DNA of 64,000 nt. Source: Tetraselmis striata (lineage: Eukaryota; Chlorophyta; Chlorodendrophyceae; Chlorodendrales; Chlorodendraceae). The translations under genes were made by a program, and so were the position numbers. Under the pieces are notes generated by a model. The model did not search any database. It was not told the DNA's origin and saw only the letters and a list, made by a program, of their open reading frames with translations. The stretch spans positions 124,001 to 188,000 of the forward strand of contig VCJN01001300.1 of the NCBI GenBank assembly GCA_006384855.1, given 5' to 3'. This document shows positions 1-11,590 of this stretch, in pieces; the first letter of the stretch is position 1, and every line of letters begins with the position of its first letter.

Positions 1-168
1 CCCGCCGCGGCGTGGCGCCCCCGCTGATGGGCGGCGTGATGCCATACGCCACGTTTTCATGCACCAGCGGCGAAGTGCGCCCTGTTGCAGGGGGGGGGGG
101 GGGGGGTAGGTGGATGGGGGCGCTAGCATCTCATGGTACTGGCCAGGGATGAAACCCAACGCGTGTGG

Positions 169-215
169 ATTTAGGGATTTAGGGTTTGATGCTGCCAGGG
201 TTCTAGGGTTTGATG
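169..215 (+). repeat. degenerate TTTAGGG telomere-like repeats, copy 1
   Basis: Several TTTAGGG and close variants (TTCTAGGG, TTTAGGGA) occur within about 45 bases. TTTAGGG is the usual telomere unit of plants and many green algae. The units are spaced and mutated, so this is an interstitial or subtelomeric remnant and not a functional telomere. Apart from these repeats and a G run near 90-106, I see no gene in 1-830. Confidence 0.55.
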
Positions 216-659
216 ATGCCGCGAGGCCGCTTCCTGCCTCCCACCCAGCGGGAGGAGACTCTGGTGCATTCAGTGTCCGCGGGATGCTGGGGAACGGCAC
301 CGCCAATGCGGCTGCTGGTTTGGGCCACGTCATGCGAACCGGACCCGCCTAGCTACACTTGTCCATCAAACCCGAAAACCCTGACCCCACCGGCCGCTTC
401 TGTCTGACTCAGCATGGGGAGATGCCCGCATGCCCACAATGGCATTGCGAAACCCCAGGGCAGGCAGAGGCGCACGGCACGCAACACACCCCCACCGATG
501 CCGCTGGGCACCCTGACTGCGGGTGCCGGAGCAGTGATAGGGCCACTGCGAATACGGCCCGGCCTCACCTGCCAGCGGTCAAACGTAGACGCAATCACAG
601 CGGAACTGCAGCGATTGTTCTAAATGCTGGGCTGCATGCAAGCGCAACTTGAGGCTTAT

Positions 660-815
660 GAGAAGGGTTTGTATAGGGTTTGGACAGGGTTATTGATTTG
701 TGGTGTTAGGGTTTGCATAAGTTCATATAGGCTGTAGGGCTAATGGTTTTAGGATATCACTTTAGGGTTTCATGGTTCGTATAGGGTTCTTATAGGGTTC
801 GTATATGCAGGTAGG
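660..815 (+). repeat. degenerate telomere-like (TATAGGGTT/TTTAGGGTT) repeats, copy 2
   Basis: About ten AGGGTT cores occur at irregular spacing, with variants such as TATAGGGTT and TTTAGGGTT. They run up to the LINE 3' tail that starts near 832. They look like decayed telomeric repeat. The orientation matches the first cluster. Confidence 0.5.
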
Positions 816-831
816 GCTAGTAGGTTCAGAA

Positions 832-910
832 ACCGTACATAACAGCCGTCGTAGAGACGCTGCAAGGGTTTCACTGGTACCAGCCCTGTCCCGGGGGCGG
901 GAAAAAAAAC
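832..910 (+). mobile_element. LINE family A, 3' tail with A-run
   Basis: This short stretch carries the signature 3' end seen elsewhere in the window: GCCGTCGTAGAGACGCTGCA, then a 'tttcactggtaccag' box, then CTGTCCCGGGGGCGG and a run of A. The same block closes the larger family A copy at 52.6-53.2 kb and appears inverted near 3.9, 10.4, 10.7, 18.8 and 25.7 kb. Only the last ~75 bases are present, as expected of a 5'-truncated non-LTR insertion. Confidence 0.6.
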
Positions 911-921
911 AGCCGTCGCCT

Positions 922-2804
922 CTATGCATGCGCGCGTGCGACAACTCGCCCGGGCGTGGCATGCAGTGGAATCACGCGCAGCCGGGCCATGCACGGCGAA
1001 AAAGTCAGCGGCCGGCGCCCCGTACCGCTGGCCGCCGCCGACCGGAAGCCCTCCGTGCCGTCGTCGCTGGTGTCCCCCTCCCTGGCGGCCTCCGACACGC
1101 CGGTCTTGGACGCTTCGCGCGCCTTGGCGGCGTTGGCGGTGGCGGTGCGGATGGTGGTGACTGCGGCCGAGGCGCTCGAGACACGGCGGGTGATGGCGCC
1201 CGCGTGGAGCAGCGCGGCCGGGCGCGCCGCGGGCATCGCCGCCGCGAGCTGCTCCGCCAGCAGCGCCGACTGCTCCTTCATCTTGGCGTCCATCATGCGC
1301 GCCATGCTGTCCGCCAGCTCCGCCAGGTCCTGCTTGTACTGCTTCAGCCCCAGCGCGTCGCCGCCGCCGCCCTTGAGCTCGCTGTCGGGGACGAGGAGGT
1401 GCAGCCAGCGCGGCACAAAGTGCGGGCGCCGCATGACACGCTTGCCCAGCACCAGCTCCATCTCCAGCAGCAGCCCCGCGCGCTCGCGCAGCGCGATGAC
1501 CTTGATGTTCTCCTTCACCTTCTCCGTGGTGTCGCTCATGAGCGCGATGAGCGCGTTGAGCAGCAGCACGGCCTGGTAGAGCAGGAATACGAGCGTGATG
1601 GCCTGCGTGAGCCACGACGCGGTGTACGGCACCTCGTACGCCGCCAGCATGACGGAGAAGGTGTAGAAGATCATCTCCCACACGTTCTCCATGCTGCCGT
1701 TCAGGTCGGCGTCAAAGTGCACCTGCCGGTGGGGGATGGGGGCGGGGGGGGGGGGGGGGGGGGGGGCAGTCGGCGTGAGGAGCGGCGCCGAGCATTTGCT
1801 CCCCATCCATGTCTCCAAAATATGCCCAAGAAAGTGGCTTGTTTTGAATCAAAAATCTTCAGTTTCTCCAAAAAATGTCAATGCATCTGAAACTTTATAA
1901 AATCGTTGTTGACTTTCCAGAGCATTGTCCAAAACATTGTTATTTTTTCCACGCGACTTTCATCAAGGGCCAAAACGTTGACAACTGCAGGAAAGATTGC
2001 TTCGGGTTTTGTAATATATTGACTCTGCAGTATTTGAGGCCACATGTTATATTATATTGTTATACATTGAAAAAGAATAATGATATTACTAACCTTTATA
2101 TTGTTATATACATATGTTATTATAATAGAATAAAATGCACTTTGAATCGAAATCCAAGTGTTTTCCTCTGGTCGAAGTCACATGAACACATCAACATTGG
2201 TGTGCACGATGCTCAGAACCGTGAAAGGTACCATTATTTTGCTTTGGCTTTTCTTTGGCGCGAGGTCAAAACTGTGAAGGTCTGAACAGGTGGGGGCCGC
2301 GCCCCCCGGAAGGCGCATGCGGCAGGGGGGGGGGGGGGGGGGGGGGGGTATGTGGAGAGCACCGACCTGTGGCGGAAGCGTGTAAAACGCAAACGTGGCG
2401 GCCGCAAGGCCAATGCCCACCAGCATCATCATGTAGCGCATCTCAAAGCTGATCTCCGCGATGAGGCGCACGAGGCCGCCGGTGCTGGAGAAGGCGCGCG
2501 CAAAGTAGAGTGTCTTGAGCCATGCGGCAAACACCGCGACCGACGTCACTGACGGCGCGGCCACAGGCAGCTCCATCCACCCGGTTACGCCCGCGGCCAT
2601 CAGGAGCGGCAGCAAAACGATATCGTAGATGTGGAAGGAGCTCCTGCGGGGCGCATGGGGGGGGGGGGGGGGGGGGTTGATGAGCGGTTGACGTGCACGG
2701 GGACATCCATGTGGGTTATCGACCAGACACGCGTGCTGGTGCACATTTACAAACCCCAATTAAAAGCCTCAAAGTGGGCTTGCATGCAAACCTACGAGTA
2801 CATT

Positions 2805-2835
<31 letters not shown>

Positions 2836-5800
2836 ATACATATATATATAATTGTGTGTGTATGTATGTATGCATGTGTGTATATGTATATACATGTATA
2901 TATGGTTGTACATATATGCATACAGATGTGTATATACGTACATATGTACATATTTGTATGTCTACACGTATATATATGCGTATACGTTTCGTCTGCATAT
3001 GACCTCTGGCAGGCTGGACGGGGCCTTGTTCAAATCGCGATGTTGTTATTCACATCGCGATGTTAACAGTCCGTGCTGTACTTGTGTGTTCTCATAGCTT
3101 CACGCGGGAGATACAAGGGACATTCCTTGTCCGCTCGGTCGAGCTGTGGTCCCTTGTATAGGAGGTCCCAGGTTCAATTCCTGGTTCTCCCAGTTTAGGG
3201 TAATGTCGATCCGGCGTGGTTTACCCAGTTGAATGCATTTATTGCCCTTCGGGGTTCGCAGGAGGCAACTGTCTAAGGGCTATGCCAGACCTACGGCTGC
3301 TGCAGTTGGCGCACGAGGCCAAGTGCTGGCGCGGCTCAACTTTACCTTTACCAAGGCATTTCATCGGGTTCACCGCTCGCAACAATCGTGGCGTGTTTGC
3401 ACCATCGGGCAGGATATTCCGTGCCGAACTCGTGGTGTGTTCTCATAGCTTTCCGCATAGATGTTGTTCTTAGTCTCTACTTTGAGAGGGGGGTCAAGGA
3501 TAGGGTCCGCAAAGCGAGGTCCCGGTAACGCTCGAAGTGCACAGCAAAAAGGAGTGCCTTTTTGAATAGGGCCATACAAACGGTGCAACGAGCCCTGTGG
3601 CGCAGCGGGGTGCAGAGCAGCGGGCGGCCGTGCCTGTTGAACTTGTACACGTAGCGGCCGCCCAGGAGCAGGACCTGGTAGAGCTCGTACAGCAGCTGGA
3701 TCGTCGTCAGCAGGATGACCATCATGCCCAGCGTGGGCGCCCCCGCGGGCTTGGCGGGGCAAAAGTTGTTCGCCTCCCACCACGCCTCGGGGAGGTCGCA
3801 CGCGGCCGTGCGGTACAGCTGCCCCCACACAATCGCCTGCGCCAGGCAGAGCGTGCATGCGGGCACGTGAGCACTTATTTTTTGCCCCCGGGATAGGACT
3901 GGCACCAGTGAAACCCATGCAGCGTCTCTACGACGGCCGTTTAGGCAGCGATCCAGTTACGGAAAGCCCACTTGGGTAGGCAACGCTCTGTTATAGTCAT
4001 CAAGCAAATTGCCAAAGCATCTTGCAAGACTGAATGGAGGCCAGTGACGAAATTTCCAACACTGTTTCCAACACCGCCTAAAACACTGCGCCATCAACGT
4101 ACCCGGCACTGACCGCGAAAGGCCCGCCCTAACCCTTTGGGGTCGCATTGTTTGGCAAAATCAATTATGTACAGGGCTGAACCGCAACAATTACTTTAGT
4201 TAGCATGGAAAATTTATTAATTGATTCCCAGGAATGCGTCGGAAGATCCGTGTAATATTTGTGGTGTATTCTGATATATCTCATGATGGATTTCGTTGTT
4301 CTCTCTTTGGGGTGTGTCTGGGGGGAGGGGGGGGGGGGGCTTAAACATTGATAATATATCGCGAACCCAAAGCCTGGGTTACAGTAGTTATTGGGAACTT
4401 GGGGAGCTTAAACCCTAACCCAAAAAACCTAAATTCTGGTTCAACAATGTGGATACCGTGCTGTGTGCCATCGGGGGGTTTTCGACAGTTACTTAGGTGC
4501 GCAAGTTTTGTGGCTATTCCGTCAGCGCAAGCATGATACAACACGGAGCAGGAGTCAGCGCATCACGGGAAGACGGTGGTGGCGCGCGGCGCAGGGAGCT
4601 GAGATGGCAAAGGTCGGCCCACCTGCGCGGTGATGGTGACGAGCTGCAGCGCGAAAAAGATGATCTGGCACGAGTAAAACGTGCGGCCGTAGGCGTTCCA
4701 CTTCCACTGGATGATGGCGCGCCCGAGCGCGGTGTGAAAGAGCATCGGGTCGTTGGAGTTGTACGCCACGTGCAGGAAGCTGCTCTCCAGGCTCCGGAAG
4801 TTCAGGCCGTGCCCGTCGCTCCGGAACACGCCGACCGGCGTGTGCCACTCCTCCGGCGGCATGCCCACGATGGACGGCAGGCTGGTGTACGCCGCCAAGG
4901 TATGCACGCGGTTGTTCTGCCAGCCCAGGCCGGGCTGCCTGATGCGCCCGCCGTCGTCGTTGCCTTCGTGGTCCCAGATGCCTTCCGGCGCCCGCTTGCT
5001 GGTGACCTGCGCCGCGGACATCGCTGCTCAGATGCTGCTTGGGCGCCGCGCTGCATGGATTGCGGGATGCCCGGGATGTTGCTCAGACGCGATCGGGGTG
5101 AAGTCCCAGGTGCTCGCGCGAGACAGCAGGAGGCGCGCATGAGATCCGAAATAGCGCGGCGCCATCAGACCGTCTCAATGTAGTACGTAGGAAGCTACCC
5201 CACCTCCCAAGTAAACTATGTTGACCTAGTGTGTGTTTTAGTATGTTGGTCTAGCTTGGCTGCATTGAATGGGTGAGAGTTTTAATGTTGGTACATGAGT
5301 GATTCGACCGGCTGCGTGTTGACGCGCTCGGCAACAGTAATAGACACAAGCGACCCTGGGTGCTGGTCTACTAAAAATATGAAAAATATGAAGCTTGCGG
5401 TTCTCCGTTTGACGCGGTGTGTCCGATTCTTATTCACGCGATAATCCGTTTACTTCTACATCGGCTGTCGGTCATACCGTGTTTATCCACCCCCATTGTC
5501 TGGTGGGAAACACACTGTTAAAAATGGCGGTGGTGGGGATCCGCTTGCCCCCGGTGTCTGGTCAAGACAGCAAGCATGCGGCGGGGGTGTGGGGAGGGCA
5601 GTGCCCACCTCGGGGTCGGGGCTGGGGTGCACGGAGACGCCATCAACAAGCACGTTGTGCGGGTTCCAGTTCTTGCCGTACACCTTGTCGTCCGCCGCAA
5701 TGATGCCAAAGTGGTTGAGGAGCACCACCGCCTGGTCAGGGTAGTTGGCGATGAGCTGCAGGACGGAAAGCGTCCCGTAGCCTGTGATGTGCAGCGGCAG

Positions 5801-8800
5801 GGAGCAGCGCGCATGTCATGGCATGCACTGTCATGTACAAGGCCAAAGGGGTAGATGGCAGCATTGTGTGCTCCAACAGCATATCTTCAGGCGGGGGGGG
5901 GGGGGGGGGGGGGGGGGGTCGGACCGGTGGACAGCAGCGTTGCTGTTGTCTCGTCTCCCGCCTCGTGCATCTGCACGATGGTGTCAATGATGGCCGCCAC
6001 CAGCTGGTAATCCATCCGCGTGAGAATGGCGATGTTCTGCACGCACAGGCCAAATCATGGCGCCGCTGCAACCCCAACACGGCAGTCACAGCGCACAGTC
6101 CACAGCGCATGTAGAAAGTGCAGCATGCCCCAACACCACTTGGGGAATTCGCATTGATGTGCACACAATTGTGCAGCAGAAGGGAGGACCGTACGGTCTG
6201 CCAGGCTCAATTCGGCATGCTGTAGGACCTCACCTGCGGGCTGTACGGCAGCAGGGGCGACACGCGCCGATCGCGTGCGCTGTCCAGCAGGAATGGCAGC
6301 ATCTGCTGATCATGCGCGCGGTTGATGATGCCCCACAGAAGCAGGATGCCGCTGTCGTTGCGCCCCAGGCAGGTCATGGTCTCGGGGTACCGGCTGAAGA
6401 TGTCGGTGATGGCCGCCATCGCGCCGGTGCCGGCTGCAGGCACCAGCGCACCGGAGAAGCAATCTCAGGCATGCAGGCCGCCAGGTGCGCAGGGCAAGGT
6501 GGTGCTTTGGCCCTCTAGGTAGCACAGGTGCCGGCACCCGGATGCGGCGGGGACATGGGGATGGGGAGGCTTGCCGTTCTCAAGCACGTGCTGCGCGCGC
6601 GAGAAGGGCACGAATCTCTGGCACGCATCCGTGGCGTCCATCAGGTAGATGGATCCCTTGAAGGTGGCGATGGCGATCATGCTGCCACTGTCGTCCTGGT
6701 CTTCCGGATGCTGATAGTTCCAGCTGCGGAACATCAGCCAGGGGGGGGAGGGGGTTAGGCAACTCCAGGCCACACTAGAAAGCCAGGGCAAGGTTGAGCA
6801 GGTGCAGGCGCTTACGCAATGGCCATGGCTGGCATGGAGTAGCTGGCCCATATGCCGTAGGGCACAAACTTGCCGCCACTCGTTCCGGCCCACAGGCGCA
6901 CGGTCTTGTCAAAGCTCGTGGACGCAAGCATGTGGCCCTTTGGGTGCCATGCGATGTCCGTGACGGTGTTGGCGTGCCCCTCCAGCACCACAATCTGCGC
7001 CCAGTCCCCATCCCCGCCCTCCACGCCATCATACCCCCACAACCGGATCTTGGAGTCCTTCGCGCCAGTGGCGAGCAGCGTGGCGCCGCCGCCGGCAGAC
7101 GGGCGGAACTTGGCGGCCCACACGTCGTCCTGGCAGGGCAACACGGAGTAGCTCACGTTCACTTTTGAGCCGTCGCTGTGGCTCTGCACCGGGTCCATGC
7201 CCGCCACACGGTACACGTTGACGTGCCCGTCCCACGCCCCGGTGGCCAGCCAGGCGCCGTCGCTGCTGAAGTCCTGCACCCAGATGCGGTTCGTGTGGTC
7301 GCGGTAGTAGCAGGCCATCACCCAGTCCGGCGCAAGTCGGTCGGTCTTTGCGGCCTCATTGCGCACGTAGAGCATCAGCTTCCTGTGGCAACACCGGCAG
7401 TGGATGAGAATTACCGCAACGGGGGCGCAGCCACCACCATCACCGCATCACAATGTCCTGCGGGCGCAGCGCCCACCTGTTGAAGCCGGCAATGGACATC
7501 CACTTCCCGCTGGGGTGAAACGCGACGCAGCTGATCTCCTTGGGCTCGCCCGGCTCCGATTGGTTCTCAATGACCTGCACCAGCTTGCCGCTCCGCAGCT
7601 GCCAGATTTGCACCGTGCCGTCGTGGCACGCAGACGCGCAGATGTCCTCCGTCGGGTGCACGGAAACATCGAACACAAAGGAGGTGGGCCCCGGCTGGTG
7701 ATTCATCCTGTGCACGGTGTTGCCGTCCGCGGCGCTTGACACCCGCACGCTGCTGTCCCGGTGGCCGCTCACCAGGCGTGTTGCGTCGCGCGTGAAAGCA
7801 ACCGAGTACACGGTGCTCAGGCTGCCAGGATCGCCGACAGTCACAATGTCTTCCGGGCCACTCTTGGTCTATGGAGGGAAAAGAGAGGAGGGCCAGAAGG
7901 CGGGGGGGGGGGGGGGGGGGGGGGGGGTGAGCGCTTGCTATAGGTTGTTGCATGAATGGATCCGCCAAAGGGTGGATCCTGGTTGGGGCATGAAGCGGGG
8001 CCGGTGAATTGGTGGGGCATTACCTCCCACAAGCGGACTGTGCCATCGGCCGATGCAGAGATGAGGATGCCGTCAGAGTTGGGCAGGAAGTGGACGGAGG
8101 TGACGCTGCCGCCATGGCCCGTCATCGTGCGCATGCGCAGGCCGGTGTGCGTGTCAAAGAGAAGCAGCGAGCCGTTCTGGCAGCCGGCGACCATGATGTT
8201 ACCGTGCAGCGAGAAGCCGCAGCGCGTGAAGTGCGTGTTGCTGGACTGCAGCTGCCGGATGCAGACCTCGTTGTCGATGTCCCACAGGCGCAGGTTGTAG
8301 TCCATGCAGGCGGTGATGAGGAGGTCGGCATCGCCGACGCTGCTGGCGCCGCCGACCTGCCGAAACTTGCACGCCAGCACCTCGCGCGGGTGCGGCAGCT
8401 TGCGCGGCTCGGCAAAGTGCGGCAGCACGCTCTCCTCCGACTCTGGCAGAAACTGCCATATGTGCACCGCACGCCCGGTTGTGGAGGTTGCCAGTAGCAT
8501 ATCGCCCTCGCCGTGGAACGACCGGTCCAGGACGTCCATGTCTGTAATCTGGGAAGGAGCGGCGGAATATGGAGGGGGTGGGGGGTCGTACAATAGTACG
8601 CCGACTCTGAAAACAATCAGATCTGCGGAGACAGAGGTTAAGACCTGGCTGGATCCAAGGTATGGCGGTGCAAAGGGATGGAGAAGCAAGATTGCGGGCT
8701 GTGCGGATAGCGGGCTCCCACATATGCACAATGTATACCGAGGGTAATATGCCGCATGGGGTTCACAGGGCGCACATGGCTGCGCCCGGACAAGGCGGGG

Positions 8801-10156
8801 AACTCTTTGGGGCCCTGCCAATCATGGCCCTGCGTAAAGTCCGGCGCCCAGTCTAGCCGCTAAAAAGTGGACTGAAGGATCCCCCCCCCCCTCTCTCCTC
8901 CCTTCTTTCTGCACGCTAATTCCTCACCACAGCCCATCAAATAGGGGCAAGGCGCAGAAAACGGTTTTCTCGGGAGAGGCTGTGTGAGAAGGAGAGGGAG
9001 GCGAGGAGGATGGGGTTGGGGAGGCGGGGGGGAGCTACCTTGCCATGGTCCTGGATCCCGCCCTCCCCGGGCAGGTGAAAGGCGTTGAGATGCACCAGCG
9101 TCCGCCTCTGCATGGGCTGCTCCGCGCCCTGGCGCACCTCGAAGCGCCAGAGGTGCACGGCGCCATCTTGAGTGGCGACAGCCAAGAGGCTGCCGGCCTC
9201 AGGCTCGAAGCTCTCATTGACACGGTTTTCAAGCCATGTTATCTGCGGGAGGATAGGTGGGCGCTAGGTACCAGCACTACATGGCATGTGCAATGGCATG
9301 CAAAAGCATGTGACCGGGCAGCTGCGCGTGTGACCTTGGTGACGCCAGCCAAAAGCTCGCCCTCGTCATGCTCCGTGTTCAGCTCCTCCAGGGAGGCGCT
9401 CGCCACATTGAGGCGCCACAAGCTGAGGCAGCCCTGCTCCTTGCCATGCGTTGCGCCGCTACCACCAGCGCCCTTGCCGCTGCGGGCCAGCGCGCCCGGC
9501 GTGATCATCTGCGGCTCGTATGCGTGGCCCACCGCCAGGATGTCGCCCAGCAGCGCCACGCTGCTCACGGGCTCCGCGCTGTGCCCAGTGCCCGCGTCCC
9601 AGCGGCGCCAGCGGCCTTTGTCATCCAGCTGCCACACGTTGACCCAGCCCAGCGTGCGCCAGGCGAGCGCCGGAGCCTTGTTCTTCCCCGCATTGTGCGT
9701 CATCTTGCCGCCCGCAACGATGACATCGCCGTTGGCGCTGCGCACCATGCTGGTGAGCTCATACACCAGCTCCTCCGGCCGCCAGGGCGTGTTGTAGCCC
9801 AGCTGCGGGCGTAGCACTCGCTGGTAACAGTGGTCAAATGTCGGCATCTCAGGTGCCGACTGCGCTTCCTGCCCCTCCTCGTCGAGTGGGGTGATGGCAG
9901 GCAGGTTGTCGGAGCCGGCGCGGCACGTCGCGGCGCTGTCGGAGTGCTTGAAGCCCTTGAAGGAGCGACGGGCGCTTCCCTCGAACGAGTGCGACGAGCT
10001 AGCGCTGAGCGGGTTGCTGCTGAAGGAACCACCCAGCATGGTGCTGGGCAGCGGCCCGCTGAGCAGAGCATCCTTGCGGCCGGTGTTGCTTTCCGTCAGA
10101 GACTCGCCCCGGCTGCTGCGCCGCCGCTTGCTCAGGAAAGAGGGCGCGCTTTGCAT
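922..10156 (-). CDS. WD40-repeat protein fused to a TRP-like six-helix cation channel
   Basis: Exons that join in phase: 10156-9335, 9242-9039, 8548-8024, 7868-7477, 7382-6816, 6723-~6540, ~6455-6234, 6036-5925, 5781-5609, 5006-4623, 3836-3634, 2643-2367, 1722-922 (about 1,600 aa). The exon 6/7 junction is uncertain. A Ser-rich start is followed by many WD40 units (ISASADGTVRLWE, GAWDGHVNVY, STSFDKTVRLW). Then comes a linker region and six hydrophobic helices: S1 YSCQIIFFALQLVTITA, S2 MMVILLTTIQLLYELY, S3 near DIVLLPLLMAAG, S4 VAVFAAWLKTLYFARAF, S5 MMMLVGIGLAAATFAFY. A pore helix WEMIFYTFSVMLAAYE and S6 ending NALIALMSDTTEKV follow. That S6 motif is typical of TRP channels. A C-terminal coiled coil (LKQYKQDLAELADSMARMM) follows. 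By family it should be a membrane cation channel; the WD40 part is inferred to bind partners or regulate it. Introns hold G/C runs, a SINE and a LINE tail. Confidence 0.85.
2803..2998. repeat. CT microsatellite followed by AT/GT-rich low-complexity tract
   Basis: A pure CT dinucleotide run of about 28 bases is followed by about 170 bases of mixed TA/TG/CA alternation. It sits inside an intron of the WD40-TRP gene, between the exons ending at 2643 and 3634. Its reading frames (Arg-Glu or Tyr-Ile rich) are simple-sequence artefacts. Confidence 0.85.
3120..3330 (+). mobile_element. tRNA-derived SINE copy 1 (intronic)
   Basis: A tRNA-like head carries a D-arm-like part, an anticodon-loop-like CTTGTAT and a good B box (GGTTCAATTCC). 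It is followed by a body with GGTTTACCC, GATGCATT-like and CCCTTCGGGGTTCG segments and a tail GGGCTATGCCAGACCTACG...GTTGGCGCACGAGG. The same modules in the same order occur inverted at 25.5 kb, and in part at 50.8 and 60.6 kb. It lies in an intron of the WD40-TRP gene. Confidence 0.55.
3880..4165 (-). mobile_element. LINE family A, 3' fragment in an intron
   Basis: Read on the minus strand this fragment ends with the family A tail (GCCGTCGTAGAGACGCTGCA, then the CCCGGGGGC box and A-run). Upstream it contains the GGCGCAGTGTTTTAGGCGG-type segment shared with the copies at 10.7, 18.8 and 52.9 kb. It lies between channel exons 10 and 11, so it is tolerated within an intron. Confidence 0.6.
5893..5918. 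repeat. poly-G tract of 26 nt in an intron
   Basis: This is an uninterrupted G run on the plus strand (C on the transcript strand), between channel exons ending at 5925 and starting at 5781. Similar tracts in the same gene lie at 1744-1766, 2325-2348, 2657-2676 and 7902-7927, each in an intron and often close to a splice site. Confidence 0.95.
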
Positions 10157-10159
10157 GGC

Positions 10160-11195
10160 GACGCCGCGAGCGGAGGCGCGCCCGGGTGCCTCCCCTCACC
10201 TTCAGTCGACACAGTTGCGTCTTTCTGCCAAGCCCTGTGCGCGCCGTGACCGGTGCAAGGATAATGTCATTCACCCGGCATTGGACCACGCGGCGGGTGA
10301 GAGGTGGCTGGCTGGCTACCCTGTACACGGCAACTGCGGGTGTTGGGTGTGGACAAACCTACTAGGTCTTTTTCCCGTCCCCGGGACAGGATGGCACAAA
10401 TGAAACCCTTGCAGCGTCCTCGGTTTGTTGTCAGGTGTGTGACGAACCCGCGACTACGAAGTGATTTACACGAAATAGTCGCTGCGAAAGATCACCTCGA
10501 AATATGAGGATAAATAGATAGGGCGGCGGTAGTAGGTTGCTTTTAGTTTTTTTTGTCTTGCGCATATGTTACAGTACCTGTACCCGGAGGTAGAGCTATA
10601 CGTTTTCCAAAAAAGGTAAATTATGCCCTTAATTCTCCAGACAAGAATATTCGGCATACTTCCGCTCTATATTCGTTTCTGAGGGAGGTATCTCCCGCAG
10701 AGGACGACGTGTTTTTTCGCGCCCCCGGGACATGATTGGCACCAGTGAGACCCTCGCAGCGTTTAGAATCCGTTTTTTTCTACTTAGGCAGCGATCCAGT
10801 TACGGAATTAAAGCCATAGGCATGCGACGCTGCGTTATAGTCAACAAGCTAACCCCCGAAGCATTTTGCAATACTGATTGGAGGCCAATGACGGAATTTC
10901 CAACACATATTGTTGGATCACCGTCTAAAACATTGCTATCAAAATGCCCGGGACATGACATGTTCTTATATATTGCCCACTACGCACATGTACATAACAA
11001 CACGTCGTCCTTGTGTACATCTGTGACATATAAAAGGACGGCGTGTTATCATGTACTTGTGCGTAGTGCGCACCAAATGCATTTCACAGTGCCATCGCCG
11101 ACTCCTTTCGCAATCATATTGTGTCCACGATTTGGGGATCGTTGTTCGCCGGGACGAAGTGGGTGACTTGTTCCAATAGGCACTGTCTCTCGGCG
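10160..11195 (-). mobile_element. two LINE family A 3' fragments in otherwise gene-free DNA
   Basis: Fragment one is at about 10366-10430 and fragment two at about 10711-10960, both on the minus strand with the A-run at the left. The second contains the tail box plus upstream sequence shared with 3.9 and 18.8 kb (TTAGGCAGCGATCCAGTTACG in inverse sense). No protein-coding exon could be supported between the channel gene start at 10156 and 11.2 kb. Confidence 0.55.
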
Positions 11196-11199
11196 ACAT

Positions 11200-11590
11200 T
11201 GTACCCAGAGATGAACTCGTCAAGGATTCATCTGGTGCCGGACGCAGAGCTCTGACTCCCTCCCGGCCTTCAATGTCGTGACTAGGGGCCATAATAACCG
11301 GATGAGCTTGAAGCCCGCGCTACCCGAGTTTAAAACTATGCGGTATGGTGTCAAGTATACAATGCGGTGCCCCCGGCCACGGCTGTGGATCGGTTTTAGC
11401 ACTACCTGTTGGGCGGAAAAGGCAACGGGGGCTGGCCGCAGTGCGGGATGTGGCGTGGTATAACACGGAGCCGGGACACAAGGCCCCACTTCGAGACATC
11501 GTCCTCGACACGTCGGAGTAGTACACGGGCGTGATCTTCAGCAATGTGGGTGAGGTGAGCAAGGGATGCGCCGCACGGAGTGGAACGATA
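11200..11590 (+). pseudogene. decayed LINE family B coding fragment
   Basis: The DNA aligns by eye with 32360-32720, inside the long family B reading frame. Shared blocks include GCCGGACGCAGAGCTCT, ACTATGCGGTA.GG.GT.AAGTA and GGTGAGGTGAGCAAGGG. The copy carries internal stops (for example a TAG within the equivalent of DMSEYTGMVF) and small indels, so it is a dead copy. It joins a family D fragment at about 11590. Confidence 0.65.

Noticed and set aside
805-1890. 361-aa plus-strand frame opposite the channel's last exon
   Set aside because: It is antisense to the exon encoding the pore, S6 and coiled coil. Its composition (Arg/His/Gly-rich) is that of a GC-rich shadow frame.
2716-2998. small proteins from frames over the CT/TA tract
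   Set aside because: They are simple-sequence translations (Arg-Glu and Tyr-Ile repeats) inside an intron.
3125-3195. functional tRNA gene
   Set aside because: The anticodon arm does not pair normally and the sequence continues into the SINE body. It is interpreted as a SINE head.
5419-5854. plus-strand frames of 80-94 aa
   Set aside because: They are antisense shadows of the channel exon at 5609-5781.
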